From positions 1-64,000 of the forward strand of contig NZ_BCTU01000014.1 in assembly GCF_001590925.1 (NCBI RefSeq): a stretch of 64,000 nt of DNA, written 5' to 3'. The notes beneath the pieces are model-generated. The model did not search any database, was not told the DNA's origin, and saw nothing but the letters and a program-made list of their open reading frames with translations. Positions 26,845 to 35,217 of the stretch are shown here, one piece after another (positions within the stretch are counted from its first letter, which is position 1; each line of letters starts with the position of its first letter). A program made the position numbers and the translations under genes. The DNA is from Serratia plymuthica NBRC 102599 (GTDB taxonomy: Bacteria > Pseudomonadota > Gammaproteobacteria > Enterobacterales > Enterobacteriaceae).

Positions 26845-27894
26845 ATGTTTCAAATAATTAGAGTGGCATTTGTTTTATTGACCTTAGGTTGCGCCAACGC
26901 GGCGACCGCCGCCGGGGAGTTACCGCACATCGTTATTTTGGCCACTGGCGGTACCATCGCCGGCTCGGCAGCCTCCAATACCCAAACCACCGGCTACAAA
27001 GCCGGGGCGCTCGGGGTGGATACCTTGATCGCCGCGGTACCGGAAATGCAGAAAATCGCCCGGGTGGACGGCGAGCAGATTGCCAATATCGGCAGCGAAA
27101 ACATGACCAGCGAGATCCTGCTCAAGCTGTCAAAACGCGTCAACGAACTGCTGGCGCGCGATGACGTCGCCGGCGTGGTGATCACCCACGGCACCGACAC
27201 GCTGGATGAATCGCCCTACTTCCTTAACCTGACGGTAAAAAGCAACAAACCGGTGGTGTTCACTGCCGCTATGCGCCCGGCGACCGCCATCAGCGCCGAC
27301 GGCCCGATGAACTTGCTGGATGCGGTAACCGTCGCCGCCGATAAACAGGCAGCAGGCCGCGGCGTCATGGTGGTGCTGAACGATCGCATTGGTTCCGCCC
27401 GCTTCAGCACCAAAACCAACGCCACCACGCTGGACACCTTCAAAGCGCCGGAGGAAGGTTATTTGGGGGTGATTGTCGGCGGTAAACCTTACTTTGAAAC
27501 CCGGGTGGATAAAATTCACACCACTCGCTCGGTCTTTGACGTGCGCAATGTCAGCGCGCTGCCGAAAGTCGACATTATTTACGGTTATCAGGACGATCCT
27601 GAATACATGTATGACGCCGCCATTCAGCACAAGGTAGACGGAATTGTTTATGCCGGCACCGGTGCCGGGTCGGTTTCAGTGCGTAGCTCGGCCGGGATCA
27701 AAAAAGCGGAAAAAGCCGGCGTGCTGGTCGTTCGTGCCAGCCGCACCGGCAGCGGTATTGTTTCTGAAGATGCGGGCCAGCCCGGCCTGGTTTCCGACTC
27801 GCTCAACCCGGCTAAATCACGCATTCTGTTGATGCTGGCGCTGACCAAAACCCATAATCCGCAGGCGATTCAGGACTATTTCCACACCTATTAA
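26845..27894 (+). CDS. ansB: Type II L-asparaginase, periplasmic
   Basis: The product is 349 residues with AGGGG before the ATG. Residues 1-23 form a Sec signal peptide ending ANAATAA-like. The first catalytic motif [11 protein letters not shown] (nucleophile Thr37) and the second [12 protein letters not shown] are intact. Also present are [21 protein letters not shown] and the C-terminal [10 protein letters not shown]. It hydrolyses asparagine to aspartate and ammonia in the periplasm; type II enzymes have high affinity and often some glutaminase activity. It is monocistronic, with a strong bidirectional terminator at 27906-27931. The promoter side abuts the duplicated TetR remnant. Confidence 0.93.
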   Translation: MFQIIRVAFVLLTLGCANAATAAGELPHIVILATGGTIAGSAASNTQTTGYKAGALGVDTLIAAVPEMQKIARVDGEQIANIGSENMTSEILLKLSKRVNELLARDDVAGVVITHGTDTLDESPYFLNLTVKSNKPVVFTAAMRPATAISADGPMNLLDAVTVAADKQAAGRGVMVVLNDRIGSARFSTKTNATTLDTFKAPEEGYLGVIVGGKPYFETRVDKIHTTRSVFDVRNVSALPKVDIIYGYQDDPEYMYDAAIQHKVDGIVYAGTGAGSVSVRSSAGIKKAEKAGVLVVRASRTGSGIVSEDAGQPGLVSDSLNPAKSRILLMLALTKTHNPQAIQDYFHTY

Positions 27895-27905
27895 TCTGTG
27901 CCCTT

Positions 27906-27940
27906 CCCTCAGAGCCGGGCGGCTCTGAGGGGATCTCTTT
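27906..27940. terminator. Bidirectional terminator between ansB and the BenE gene
   Basis: CCCTCAGAGCC (27906-27916) and GGCTCTGAGGG (27921-27931) form an 11-bp perfect stem with a 4-nt loop between two convergent genes. Short pyrimidine/T-rich sequence (GATCTCTTTC) follows on the plus side. Confidence 0.75.
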
Positions 27941-27956
27941 CATCGTCAATCGCGTT

Positions 27957-29147
27957 CTATCTGGCCAACAACGCACGGCGGCCAGAAAGCACAGTCAGGG
28001 AGAAGTGCGCAGCCAGCCCGAAGATCAATCCCCAGAATACCGACGCCATGCCTAAAAAGTTCATGCCGGACGCCGTGACCAGGAAAGTGATTAACGCCGC
28101 TTCCCGCTGCTTCTCGTCGGCCATTGCGCCGGTCAACCCGGTGCTGATGGCGCCAAACAGCGCCAGCCCGGCCAGCGAGATAATCAGTTCTTTGGGTAAT
28201 GCAGTAAACACCGAGGCCAGCGTCGCGCCGAAAATCCCCATCACAATATAGAAAATCCCGCAGGCCACGCCGGCGATGTAGCGTTTGCTTTTCTCGCGGT
28301 GCGCCTCTTCGCTGGTGCAAATCGCGGCGGTAATGGCCGCCAGATTCACCCCGTGCGAGCCAAACGGCGCCAGCAACACTGAGGCAATCGCGGTCATCGA
28401 GACGATCGGCCGAGCCGGTGTGGCGTAACCTGAGGAGCGCAACACCGCCATGCCGGGCACATACTGACCGGTCAGCGTCACCAGCGTAAGCGGCAGTGCG
28501 ATATTAATGATGGCGTGCCAGCTCCAGGCCGGGGTAATCAGAACCGGGTGGGCTACGCTGACGACGATATCCCCGCCGTTCAACATGCCGCTCATTCCCG
28601 CCACTGCGCCGCCGGCCACCAACACGGCGACAATGGCATAGCGTGGCAACAGGCGTTTAAACAACAGGTAGGTCACGAACATGGCCATGACCAGCGTCGG
28701 TTGCAACTGAATGGACACAAACATCTCCGCGCCAAAGTGGAATAAAATCCCGGCCAGCATGGCGGCGGCGATCGACCGCGGTAATTTACCGATCAGTTTA
28801 TCGAAGGCGCCGGACAGACCAATGACGGCGATAATGAGCGAAGAAACGATATAAGCCCCCACTGCCTCGTTGATCGTCACCCCTGGCAATAACCCGACCA
28901 GCAATGCCGCGCCGGGCGTTGACCAGGCGGTGATCACCGGCACCCGCAGATGCCAACTCAAAATCAGCCCGGTGATGCCGCTGCCGATGGAGATGGCCCA
29001 AATCCAGGAGGAGATCACCTCCGTGGGCAAGTGCGCCGCACTGGCGGCCTGAAACACGATGATCAACGGGCCGGCGTAAGACACTATCACCGCGATGGCG
29101 CCCGCCACTACCGCCGAAAGAGAAAAATCCTGTCGCAATCTGTCCAT
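27957..29147 (-). CDS. BenE-family benzoate/proton symporter (YdcO-like)
   Basis: The product is ~396 residues. ATG 29147 or 29150 follows AGGGG; earlier in-frame codons overlap that site. About 11-12 hydrophobic segments are visible. Family markers are VPVITAWSTPGAALLVGLLPG, the long segment AAAMLAGILFHFGAEMF, FGSHGVNLAAITAAICTSEEAH and the C-terminal LVTASGMNFLGMASVFWGLIFG. It resembles E. coli YdcO closely and BenE of benzoate degraders. YdcO's substrate is not established; uptake of benzoate or another small carboxylate is the family hypothesis. The neighbouring XRE-cupin gene is of the type found beside ydcO in E. coli (ydcN/sutR). Confidence 0.9.
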   Translation of the reverse strand: MDRLRQDFSLSAVVAGAIAVIVSYAGPLIIVFQAASAAHLPTEVISSWIWAISIGSGITGLILSWHLRVPVITAWSTPGAALLVGLLPGVTINEAVGAYIVSSLIIAVIGLSGAFDKLIGKLPRSIAAAMLAGILFHFGAEMFVSIQLQPTLVMAMFVTYLLFKRLLPRYAIVAVLVAGGAVAGMSGMLNGGDIVVSVAHPVLITPAWSWHAIINIALPLTLVTLTGQYVPGMAVLRSSGYATPARPIVSMTAIASVLLAPFGSHGVNLAAITAAICTSEEAHREKSKRYIAGVACGIFYIVMGIFGATLASVFTALPKELIISLAGLALFGAISTGLTGAMADEKQREAALITFLVTASGMNFLGMASVFWGLIFGLAAHFSLTVLSGRRALLAR

Positions 29148-29448
29148 CATTACCCCTATCAATGCACATCGATTAAATCGATGTAATATGCCAGAAAAGA
29201 AAAGCCCCGATAAATCAAATTAAAAACAACAAGTTGAAGATACATAAACAAACAAAACTTCGAAAATAACATCGATTGAATCGAGTTAATTTAAGTCGAT
29301 TGTATCTGTGTAATTCTTTCTGTGTTAATACTTATTACATCAATTTAATGGCTGGCTTATACTGTAATCGTCTTATCCCCACCCTGCGGCCAGCAATGCC
29401 AAAGCAGAAAGCCCGTGGGGATAGCCATTCAAAGCATACAGAGGGTCT
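29148..29448. promoter_or_regulatory. Divergent promoter region between the benE-like and MocR genes
   Basis: This is a 301-bp AT-rich gap with two copies of a 13-bp palindrome, TCGATTAAATCGA at 29169-29181 and TCGATTGAATCGA at 29272-29284, starting 103 bp apart, plus a partial copy (GTCGATTGTA) near 29295. These are good candidates for the MocR binding sites. Confidence 0.55.
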
Positions 29449-30843
29449 ATGTGGACACCGCGCTTCAGTGAGAAAAATGCCCCGGTGTATTTGCTGATTG
29501 CAGATGCGCTGCAAAATGACATCAACAACGGCGTGCTGCCTGCCGGTTCACGTTTGCCTACATTGAAAGAGTTGGCGCAGACGCTGGCCGTTACGCCGGG
29601 CACCGTTAATCGCGCTTATGAAGAAGCGGCGCGGCGCGGGCTGGTTCAGGGTGAAGTGGGCCGTGGGACCTTTGTGCTGGCTGCGCCTGAAAGGGCCATG
29701 GAAAGCGCGCGCCTGCCGCATTTTAGCCCTTCATCTTCCGCCCAGCGGGATCATATCGATCTGTCGGTGATCAAACCGGAGGTGCAGGCCCAGGAACAGG
29801 GGATCCGCACCGCGCTCGAGCATCTGGTCGCCAGCCCGGAGCTGGGGCTGGCGCTTGACTATTCGCCGGAAGGCGGGCATCCGGCGCATCGCGACGCCGG
29901 TGCCAGCTGGCTGCGGCGTTTTTTGCCTGACGTACACTGGCAGCAAGTGGTGTTGACCGCCGGCGCTCAGCACGGTTTGCTGGTCGCCATCAATGCCCTG
30001 ACGGCGCACCAGGATCTTATCCTGTGCGAAGCGCTGTGTTATCCGGGCATTATCTCGCTGGTACACGGCAATGGGCGGCGATTGCGCGGGGTCGAAATGG
30101 ATAGCGAGGGCATCGTGCCCGACTCGCTGAGAGCACTGTGCCGCCAGGAAAAACCGGCGATGCTGATCTGCGTGGCTAGCTGCCAAAACCCCACCACGGT
30201 GGTGATGTCGAACGCCAGACGGGCCGAAATCGCGCAGATTGCCCGCGAGTTCGATTTTTACATTCTTGATGACGACATTTACGGTTTTCTTACCGCAGAG
30301 CCGGTCGAGGCGCTGTCTTCGTTTGCTCCTGAACGCTCGGTGTACCTGACCAGCCTGTCGAAAAGCATCTCACCGGCGTTGCGCATCGGTTATCTGCATG
30401 CGCCGGCGGAAACCCTGTCGCGGTTGACGTCGATGGTGCGAACCAGCATCTGGATGCCTTCCCCGCTTATCGCGCAGTTGGCCAGCAATATCATTACTTC
30501 CGGCATTGGGGCTGAAATGCTGCAAACCCAGAAGCAAGAAGCGGCGGCGCGCCAGGCCATCGCCGCAGAGGTTTTCCACGGGCTGGAGGTCGCTTCGCAA
30601 CCCTACGGTTACCACATTTGGGTCACTCTGCCCGAGCCCTGGACCAGCGATGAGTTCGCCAATCTGGCGCGCGCTCAGGGGGTGAATATTTCCAGCGGCA
30701 CGCAATTCCTGGCCGAACGCAGCGGCCACACGCGTGCAGTGCGCATCGTGCTGATGTCGCCAACCAGTCGTAGCGAATTGAAATTTGCCCTGACCAAGCT
30801 GCGCAGCATGATCGAATCCGCAGAACCCCGCCTGTATTACTGA
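29449..30843 (+). CDS. MocR-type regulator (GntR HTH fused to PLP aminotransferase-like domain)
   Basis: The product is 464 residues. The N-terminal ~75 residues are a GntR winged helix (LQNDINNGVLPAGSRLPTLKELAQTLAVTPGTVNRAYEEAARRGLVQGEVGRGTFV). The rest is a fold-type I aminotransferase domain with CQNPTTVVMSNARR, DDDIYGFL and the PLP Schiff-base Lys in SLSKSISPALRIGY. MocR proteins use PLP or its aldimines as effector and usually control an adjacent transporter or amine-metabolism gene. It is divergent from the BenE-like gene, with paired palindromes between them. Enzymatic activity is not expected. Confidence 0.92.
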   Translation: MWTPRFSEKNAPVYLLIADALQNDINNGVLPAGSRLPTLKELAQTLAVTPGTVNRAYEEAARRGLVQGEVGRGTFVLAAPERAMESARLPHFSPSSSAQRDHIDLSVIKPEVQAQEQGIRTALEHLVASPELGLALDYSPEGGHPAHRDAGASWLRRFLPDVHWQQVVLTAGAQHGLLVAINALTAHQDLILCEALCYPGIISLVHGNGRRLRGVEMDSEGIVPDSLRALCRQEKPAMLICVASCQNPTTVVMSNARRAEIAQIAREFDFYILDDDIYGFLTAEPVEALSSFAPERSVYLTSLSKSISPALRIGYLHAPAETLSRLTSMVRTSIWMPSPLIAQLASNIITSGIGAEMLQTQKQEAAARQAIAAEVFHGLEVASQPYGYHIWVTLPEPWTSDEFANLARAQGVNISSGTQFLAERSGHTRAVRIVLMSPTSRSELKFALTKLRSMIESAEPRLYY

Positions 30844-30875
30844 GGCCCTGGCCCGGCGCGCTTTACCGCGCCGGG

Positions 30876-31445
30876 TCAGCCTTGCTCAATCAGCATCACC
30901 GCCGTGGTATCCGCCTCCAGGGCTTCAAAAATATGCTCTCGATCGGCGGAGTAACTGATGTAATCCCCCGCACTCAACTCCACCGGCTGCTCCGTCGGCC
31001 CGATTCGCGCCCTGCCGCTGCTGATAATCACGTGCTCAATGGTGCCCGGCATATGCGGGCGTGAAACCCGCGTCTCGCCCGGCTGAACGCGCAAACGGTA
31101 AATATCGCGCTGTGCTCCCGGCGGGCAGGTTGCCAGCAACGTAGCGGCATAGTTGGCCTGTTCGGAAACCGTGGTAACCCCTTCGTTGGCGCGGATCACC
31201 TGTACGTGCTTACGCGGTTGAGAGATTAACCGGCTGACAGGCACGTCGAGGGCCATCGCCAGCGACCACAAGGTTTCCAGGCTTGGGTTGCCGCTGCCGG
31301 TTTCCAATTGCGAAAGCGTCGATTTTGCGATGCCGGCGCGACGCGCCAGTTCGGTGACCGACAGCCCCAACCGCTCGCGTTCGCGGCGAATGGCGGCCGA
31401 AAGCAGGCCGATGGGTGTGCCGGTATTGCTGGAGTTATCGCTCAT
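30876..31445 (-). CDS. XRE-family regulator with C-terminal cupin domain (SutR/YdcN-like)
   Basis: The product is 189 residues. The XRE helix-turn-helix covers ~15-72 (IRRERERLGLSVTELARRAGIAKSTLSQLETGSGNPSLETLWSLAMAL). A cupin domain follows at ~105-189 (RLRVQPGETRVSRPHMPGTIEHVIISSGRARI...YISYSADREHIFEAL). It looks like E. coli YdcN/SutR, a regulator linked to sulfur utilisation and encoded beside ydcO. It is divergent from the EamA exporter; TTGTTCA-type repeats between the two are candidate operators. The proximity of a sulfur-scavenging cluster at 34-41 kb is suggestive. Confidence 0.88.
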   Translation of the reverse strand: MSDNSSNTGTPIGLLSAAIRRERERLGLSVTELARRAGIAKSTLSQLETGSGNPSLETLWSLAMALDVPVSRLISQPRKHVQVIRANEGVTTVSEQANYAATLLATCPPGAQRDIYRLRVQPGETRVSRPHMPGTIEHVIISSGRARIGPTEQPVELSAGDYISYSADREHIFEALEADTTAVMLIEQG

Positions 31446-31490
31446 TGTTCACCATATCATTCGTTCGTTCGACTTGACGAACAAGTATGC

Positions 31491-31518
31491 GTTGTTCATC
31501 ATAATGTTCAGTTGTTCA
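31491..31518. promoter_or_regulatory. Direct repeats in the XRE-cupin / EamA divergent promoter
   Basis: GTTGTTCA occurs at 31491-31498 and 31511-31518, exactly 20 bp apart. A TTGTTCA lies at 31445-31451, and a TTCGT/ACGAA inverted repeat lies between. Two-turn spacing fits binding of a dimeric regulator on one DNA face. Confidence 0.4.
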
Positions 31519-31574
31519 TTTTAATGGTGTTCGTCGACGGCGGCAAGCACGGCACTCAATCAGGGAGAAGGCAA

Positions 31575-32480
31575 ATGAAGGTAAACACCCGCGGCGTAGT
31601 ACAGATGACCCTGGCGATGGTGATCTCCGGCACCGTCGGCTGGCCGGTGATCGCGCTAGGGCAACCGCCAACCACGGTGGTTTTCTGGCGTTGCGCTTTT
31701 GGTGCGCTGGCGATGTTGATCGCCTGTGCCCTGCTTGGCCTGTTGAAGAAAGGCATGCTGACCCGACGTCAGGCCGCCGTGGCGGTATTGGGTGGCATGG
31801 CGCTGGTGCTGAACTGGACGCTGTTGTTTGGCGCTTATGCCCATGCCTCTATCGCCGTGGCCACGGTCACCTACCACGTCCAACCTTTTATGCTGGTCGG
31901 GCTGGGCGTACTGTTCTTTGGCGAAAAACTGACGGCAAATAAGCTGGCTTGGCTGCTGCTGGCCTTCGGCGGCATGTTGCTGATTATTACCGGCCGCCCC
32001 GGCGCTAGCGGCTCAGGATCGGATTACGTTATCGGCGTGCTGTTGGCATTGGGCGCGGCGTTTATGTATGCGGTGGCGGCGGCGATCGTCAAAGGGCTAA
32101 AAACCGTGCCGCCGCATTTGATCGTGTTGATCCAGCTCAGCGTCGGGGTGGTGGTGCTGGCGCCGTTCGCCGGCCTGGCCCACCTGCCGTCAACGACCAA
32201 TGCCTGGTTGCTGCTGGCGACTATCGGCCTGGTGCATACCGGGCTGATGTCTTCGCTGCTGTATGGCGCGATCCAGAAAATCCCCACCAGCCTGGTCGGC
32301 GCGTTGTCGTTCATCTACCCGCTGGTGGCGATCATCGTCGATTGGGCGGTATTCGGGCACCGCCTCAGCCTGATGCAGCTCTTGGGCGCAGCCGCGATCC
32401 TGATTGCCGCTGCGGGCATGAACTTTGGCTGGCGGGTGATGCGCGCGGGTAAAACCGCCCGCGCGGCGGAGGGGCAGTAA
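31575..32480 (+). CDS. EamA/DMT-superfamily transporter
   Basis: The product is 301 residues from ATG 31575 (GGGAGAAGGCAA upstream); the longer open frame from 31308 runs through the divergent regulator and was rejected. There are ten hydrophobic segments in two EamA repeats, for example GTVGWPVIALGQPPTTVVFWRC and the second-half TIGLVHTGLMSSLLYGAIQKIPTSLVGALSFIYPLVAIIVD. DMT proteins export amino acids or other metabolites, including cysteine pathway compounds (YdeD/EamA). The divergent XRE-cupin protein probably regulates it. Confidence 0.9.
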   Translation: MKVNTRGVVQMTLAMVISGTVGWPVIALGQPPTTVVFWRCAFGALAMLIACALLGLLKKGMLTRRQAAVAVLGGMALVLNWTLLFGAYAHASIAVATVTYHVQPFMLVGLGVLFFGEKLTANKLAWLLLAFGGMLLIITGRPGASGSGSDYVIGVLLALGAAFMYAVAAAIVKGLKTVPPHLIVLIQLSVGVVVLAPFAGLAHLPSTTNAWLLLATIGLVHTGLMSSLLYGAIQKIPTSLVGALSFIYPLVAIIVDWAVFGHRLSLMQLLGAAAILIAAAGMNFGWRVMRAGKTARAAEGQ

Positions 32481-32488
32481 CCGGCGGG

Positions 32489-33361
32489 TTATTTTTTCAA
32501 GGTGTGCAGGCTGGCGAGCACCTTCTGCAACGCCCTGCTCAGCGGCTTATCCTGGCGCAGTACGATGCCCAAAGTGCGTTCAAGCGCGGGCGTAAGAGCG
32601 TCTCCCCGGGTGCCGGACAGTGCCATGCGCGGCACAATGCTGTACCCAAGCCCGGCGGCAACCATCTCTTTGATCGCCTCTATGCTGCCCAGTTCCATTA
32701 CCGGCGCGGGTTTAACCCCCGCGCCAAGGAACCAGCCATCAATCAAACGGCGGGTGCTGCTGCCGGATTCAAAAGCCACCCACGGGAGCGCACCCAGAGT
32801 TTGCGGGGTGAACGTGGCAGGCAAATCGGGGGAATCGGCCGGGAAAATGACGGCAAACTCGTCTTGCAGCAGCGGCGTCAACTGCAAACTGCGGCCATTG
32901 GCCGGAAAGGTCACCAATGCGATGTCGATGCGGTTTTCTTCCACCGCTTTTACCATGTCATCGGTGTTGCCGGTGCGCACCCCGACGTTCAATAAGGGAT
33001 AAGCCTGTTTCAACTCCCGCAGCAGCGTCGGCAGCAAATGGATACAGGCTGTCGCGCCGGTACCCAGCGTCACGGTGCCGGCAATCTCCTGCGCGTGGCC
33101 GGCCATGTCGCTCAGCGCATGATCCACCGCCGCATTGATGTGACTTATGTGTTCCAGTAGCGCCTCACCGGCGGACGTCGGCCGCACGCGCCTGGCGACC
33201 CGCTCCAGCAGCCGAACGTGCAGCCGCTGTTCCAACTGCCGGATTTGCAAGCTGACCGCGGGCTGGGTCAGCCCCAGCACTTCCCCTGCGGCGGAAAAAC
33301 TCCCTTGCCTGACCACCAAAGCAAAAGTCTGAAGCTGGTCCAAATTAAGCTTGCCCACCAC
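32489..33361 (-). CDS. LysR-family transcriptional regulator
   Basis: The product is 290 residues from GTG 33361 (AAGGGG with 6-nt spacing); a longer in-frame reading to 33403 lacks a site. The helix-turn-helix is LDQLQTFALVVRQGSFSAAGEVLGLTQPAVSLQIRQLEQRLHVRLLERVARRVRPTSAG. The effector domain shows TLGTGATACIHLLPTLLRELKQAYP, which is CysB/CbbR-like in layout. It ends 9 bp from the convergent EamA gene. It is divergent from the sulfur cluster across a ~600-bp region, so it may control that cluster (inference). Confidence 0.9.
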   Translation of the reverse strand: MVGKLNLDQLQTFALVVRQGSFSAAGEVLGLTQPAVSLQIRQLEQRLHVRLLERVARRVRPTSAGEALLEHISHINAAVDHALSDMAGHAQEIAGTVTLGTGATACIHLLPTLLRELKQAYPLLNVGVRTGNTDDMVKAVEENRIDIALVTFPANGRSLQLTPLLQDEFAVIFPADSPDLPATFTPQTLGALPWVAFESGSSTRRLIDGWFLGAGVKPAPVMELGSIEAIKEMVAAGLGYSIVPRMALSGTRGDALTPALERTLGIVLRQDKPLSRALQKVLASLHTLKK

Positions 33362-33967
33362 GCAATACCCCTTATGCAAAATGCCGATGCCGCTCCCCCA
33401 CATGAGGAACCGGCATCGCTGAGTGTATCCTTGCGGGCCGCCTTTGTAATCAGGCCGGACCCGGCGCGCATTGCGTTATGCATAACGAAGAGCCTTGATG
33501 GCGTTTTTGCAGAAAGCCTGACGGCGGTGAAAGTATTATCCCGAAAAACTCAAAAGCTAAGCGAAATAACGTATTCGACCCGTTTTAAAATAGCTGTTAC
33601 CTCTATTAAGCAGACACGGAGGAGGAATTAACGATGACGCGTTATGTGTGGAATAACCGGCTGAAACAGCGCATCCGTTTCAGCTATTGGAATGAGCTGT
33701 GCGTCACTGGCTGCGCGGGCAGAACCCTCTTGCCCGCGGGTATTCGTTATCGGTGCGGGAAAATCATCCCCCGCCTATCGCAAAGCTAATTAATCGCTAA
33801 GCAATGGATTATTTATAATAAGCCTTTGCTTTACACCGCAACCTGCAAATTATTATTATCGCTTCGTACCCCACCGCTGTATCAACTTAAATTTTAATTA
33901 TATTTCATCGCGCTACGCCCGCGGCAGCGCGTTATTTACTGCCGTCTCCCGTATTGAGGACATCGTT
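33362..33967. other. 606-bp region between the LysR gene and the sulfur cluster
   Basis: It contains the LysR promoter, a 51-codon ORF with strong Shine-Dalgarno (33634-33789, listed separately), then an AT-rich stretch (33790-33930) that is a plausible promoter and activator-binding region for the SfnB-like operon. No clear palindrome was seen. Confidence 0.45.
33634..33789 (+). CDS. Small basic ORF (51 residues), leader-peptide candidate
   Basis: ATG 33634 follows an exceptionally good GGAGGAGGAATTAACG. The 51-residue frame is basic and holds three Cys (ELCVTGCAG, YRCGK) and two Trp codons before TAA. It precedes the sulfur-scavenging operon by ~180 bp. It may be a regulatory leader sensing cysteine supply or a small protein; no family is recognised. 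The ribosome-binding site is the only strong support. Confidence 0.4.
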   Translation: MTRYVWNNRLKQRIRFSYWNELCVTGCAGRTLLPAGIRYRCGKIIPRLSQS

Positions 33968-35206
33968 ATGGTTGTTTCTGTTTCGTCTGCGCCGGATACG
34001 GCCAATTTCCCTCCCGCAGAAGAACGGGCCCGCAGGATTGCTGACGATCAACAGGCGCTGGATGCGGCGCGGCAAGTCGCCACAGCCGCCGCGCCTGAAG
34101 CCCAACTGCGTGACCGCCAGCGGCGCTATCCGCTGCAACAGTTGGCGCTGTTTACCCAGTCTGGCCTCGGTGGCATTTCCATTCCGCGCGAATACGGCGG
34201 ACCGGAACTGTCCTTTACCACGCTGGCGGAGGTGTTTCGCCTGATTTCCGCCGTCGATCCGGCGCTGGGGCAAATTCCGCAAAACCATTTCGGCCTGATT
34301 CAGTTAATCCGTGATGCCGGCAGCGAAGAACAAAAACGGCGTATTTTCGCGGCGGTGCTGGCCGGCCAACGCATCGGGAACGGTGGCCCGGAGAAAAACA
34401 GCAAGCACACGCTGGATATGCAGAGCCGCTTACGGCAAACCGCAGACGGCCTGCGCTTTACCGGCGACAAATTTTACTCCACCGGCGCGCTGTTCGCCCA
34501 TATCGTCGCCGCCAAGGCACTCGACGATCGACAGCAGCCGGTACTGGCATTGATCCCCCACCCGGCGGCAGGCCTGGAGATCGTCGACGACTGGTCCGGC
34601 ATGGGGCAGCGCACTACCGCCAGCGGCACGGTGCGCCTGCGCGAGGTTCTGGTCGATCCGGCCAATGTGATCCCGCTGCTGCCGCTGGCAGAAAAACCGA
34701 CGATTCAGGGCGCCGTTTCCCAACTGATTCAGGCCGCCATCGATGCCGGCATTGCGCAGGGTGTGCTGGACGAGGCCACCCAGTTTATTCGCGAGCGTTC
34801 CCGCCCCTGGATCGACGCAGGCGTCGAACGCAACGCGGACGATCCCTACATTCTGGCCGACGTCGGCCGGCTCAGCATGGAGTTGAGCGCGGCGAACGCC
34901 CTGTTGCGCCGTGCGGCGCGGACGCTCGATGAGGTTGACCGCTGGCCGGTAACCGCCGAAAGCGCCGCAGCGGCGTCGATCGCGGTCGCCGAAGCCAAGG
35001 TGTTGACCACGGAAGTGGCGCTGTTGGCCAGCGAAAAGCTGTTCGAATGGTCCGGCAGCCGCGCCACGCTGGCGGAGCACGGCCTCGATCGTCACTGGCG
35101 CAACGCACGCACCCACACATTGCACGATCCGGTGCGCTGGAAATACCACGCCATTGGCGAGTACTACCTCAACGGCCGCTTTCCGGCGCGCCATTCGTGG
35201 ATTTAA
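33968..35206 (+). CDS. SfnB-like sulfur-acquisition flavoprotein (acyl-CoA dehydrogenase fold), copy 1
   Basis: The product is 412 residues from ATG 33968 (GAGGACATCGTT upstream). The acyl-CoA dehydrogenase-like fold shows FTQSGLGGISIPREYGGPELSF, ALGQIPQNHFGLIQLIRDAG, GDKFYSTGALFAHIV, DDWSGMGQRTTASGT and the C-terminal LDRHWRNARTHTLHDPVRWKYHAIGEYYL. These match SfnB/DszC-type flavin-dependent monooxygenases, which oxidise organosulfur compounds (for example sulfones or thioethers) with reduced FMN. It is the first enzyme gene of the operon, 11 bp before a paralogue. The exact substrate is unknown. Confidence 0.85.
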   Translation: MVVSVSSAPDTANFPPAEERARRIADDQQALDAARQVATAAAPEAQLRDRQRRYPLQQLALFTQSGLGGISIPREYGGPELSFTTLAEVFRLISAVDPALGQIPQNHFGLIQLIRDAGSEEQKRRIFAAVLAGQRIGNGGPEKNSKHTLDMQSRLRQTADGLRFTGDKFYSTGALFAHIVAAKALDDRQQPVLALIPHPAAGLEIVDDWSGMGQRTTASGTVRLREVLVDPANVIPLLPLAEKPTIQGAVSQLIQAAIDAGIAQGVLDEATQFIRERSRPWIDAGVERNADDPYILADVGRLSMELSAANALLRRAARTLDEVDRWPVTAESAAAASIAVAEAKVLTTEVALLASEKLFEWSGSRATLAEHGLDRHWRNARTHTLHDPVRWKYHAIGEYYLNGRFPARHSWI

Positions 35207-35217
35207 AGGAGCAGAAC

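Noticed and set aside
33790..33967. A second small gene before the SfnB-like operon
   Set aside because: AT-rich with frequent stops in all frames; better read as promoter sequence.
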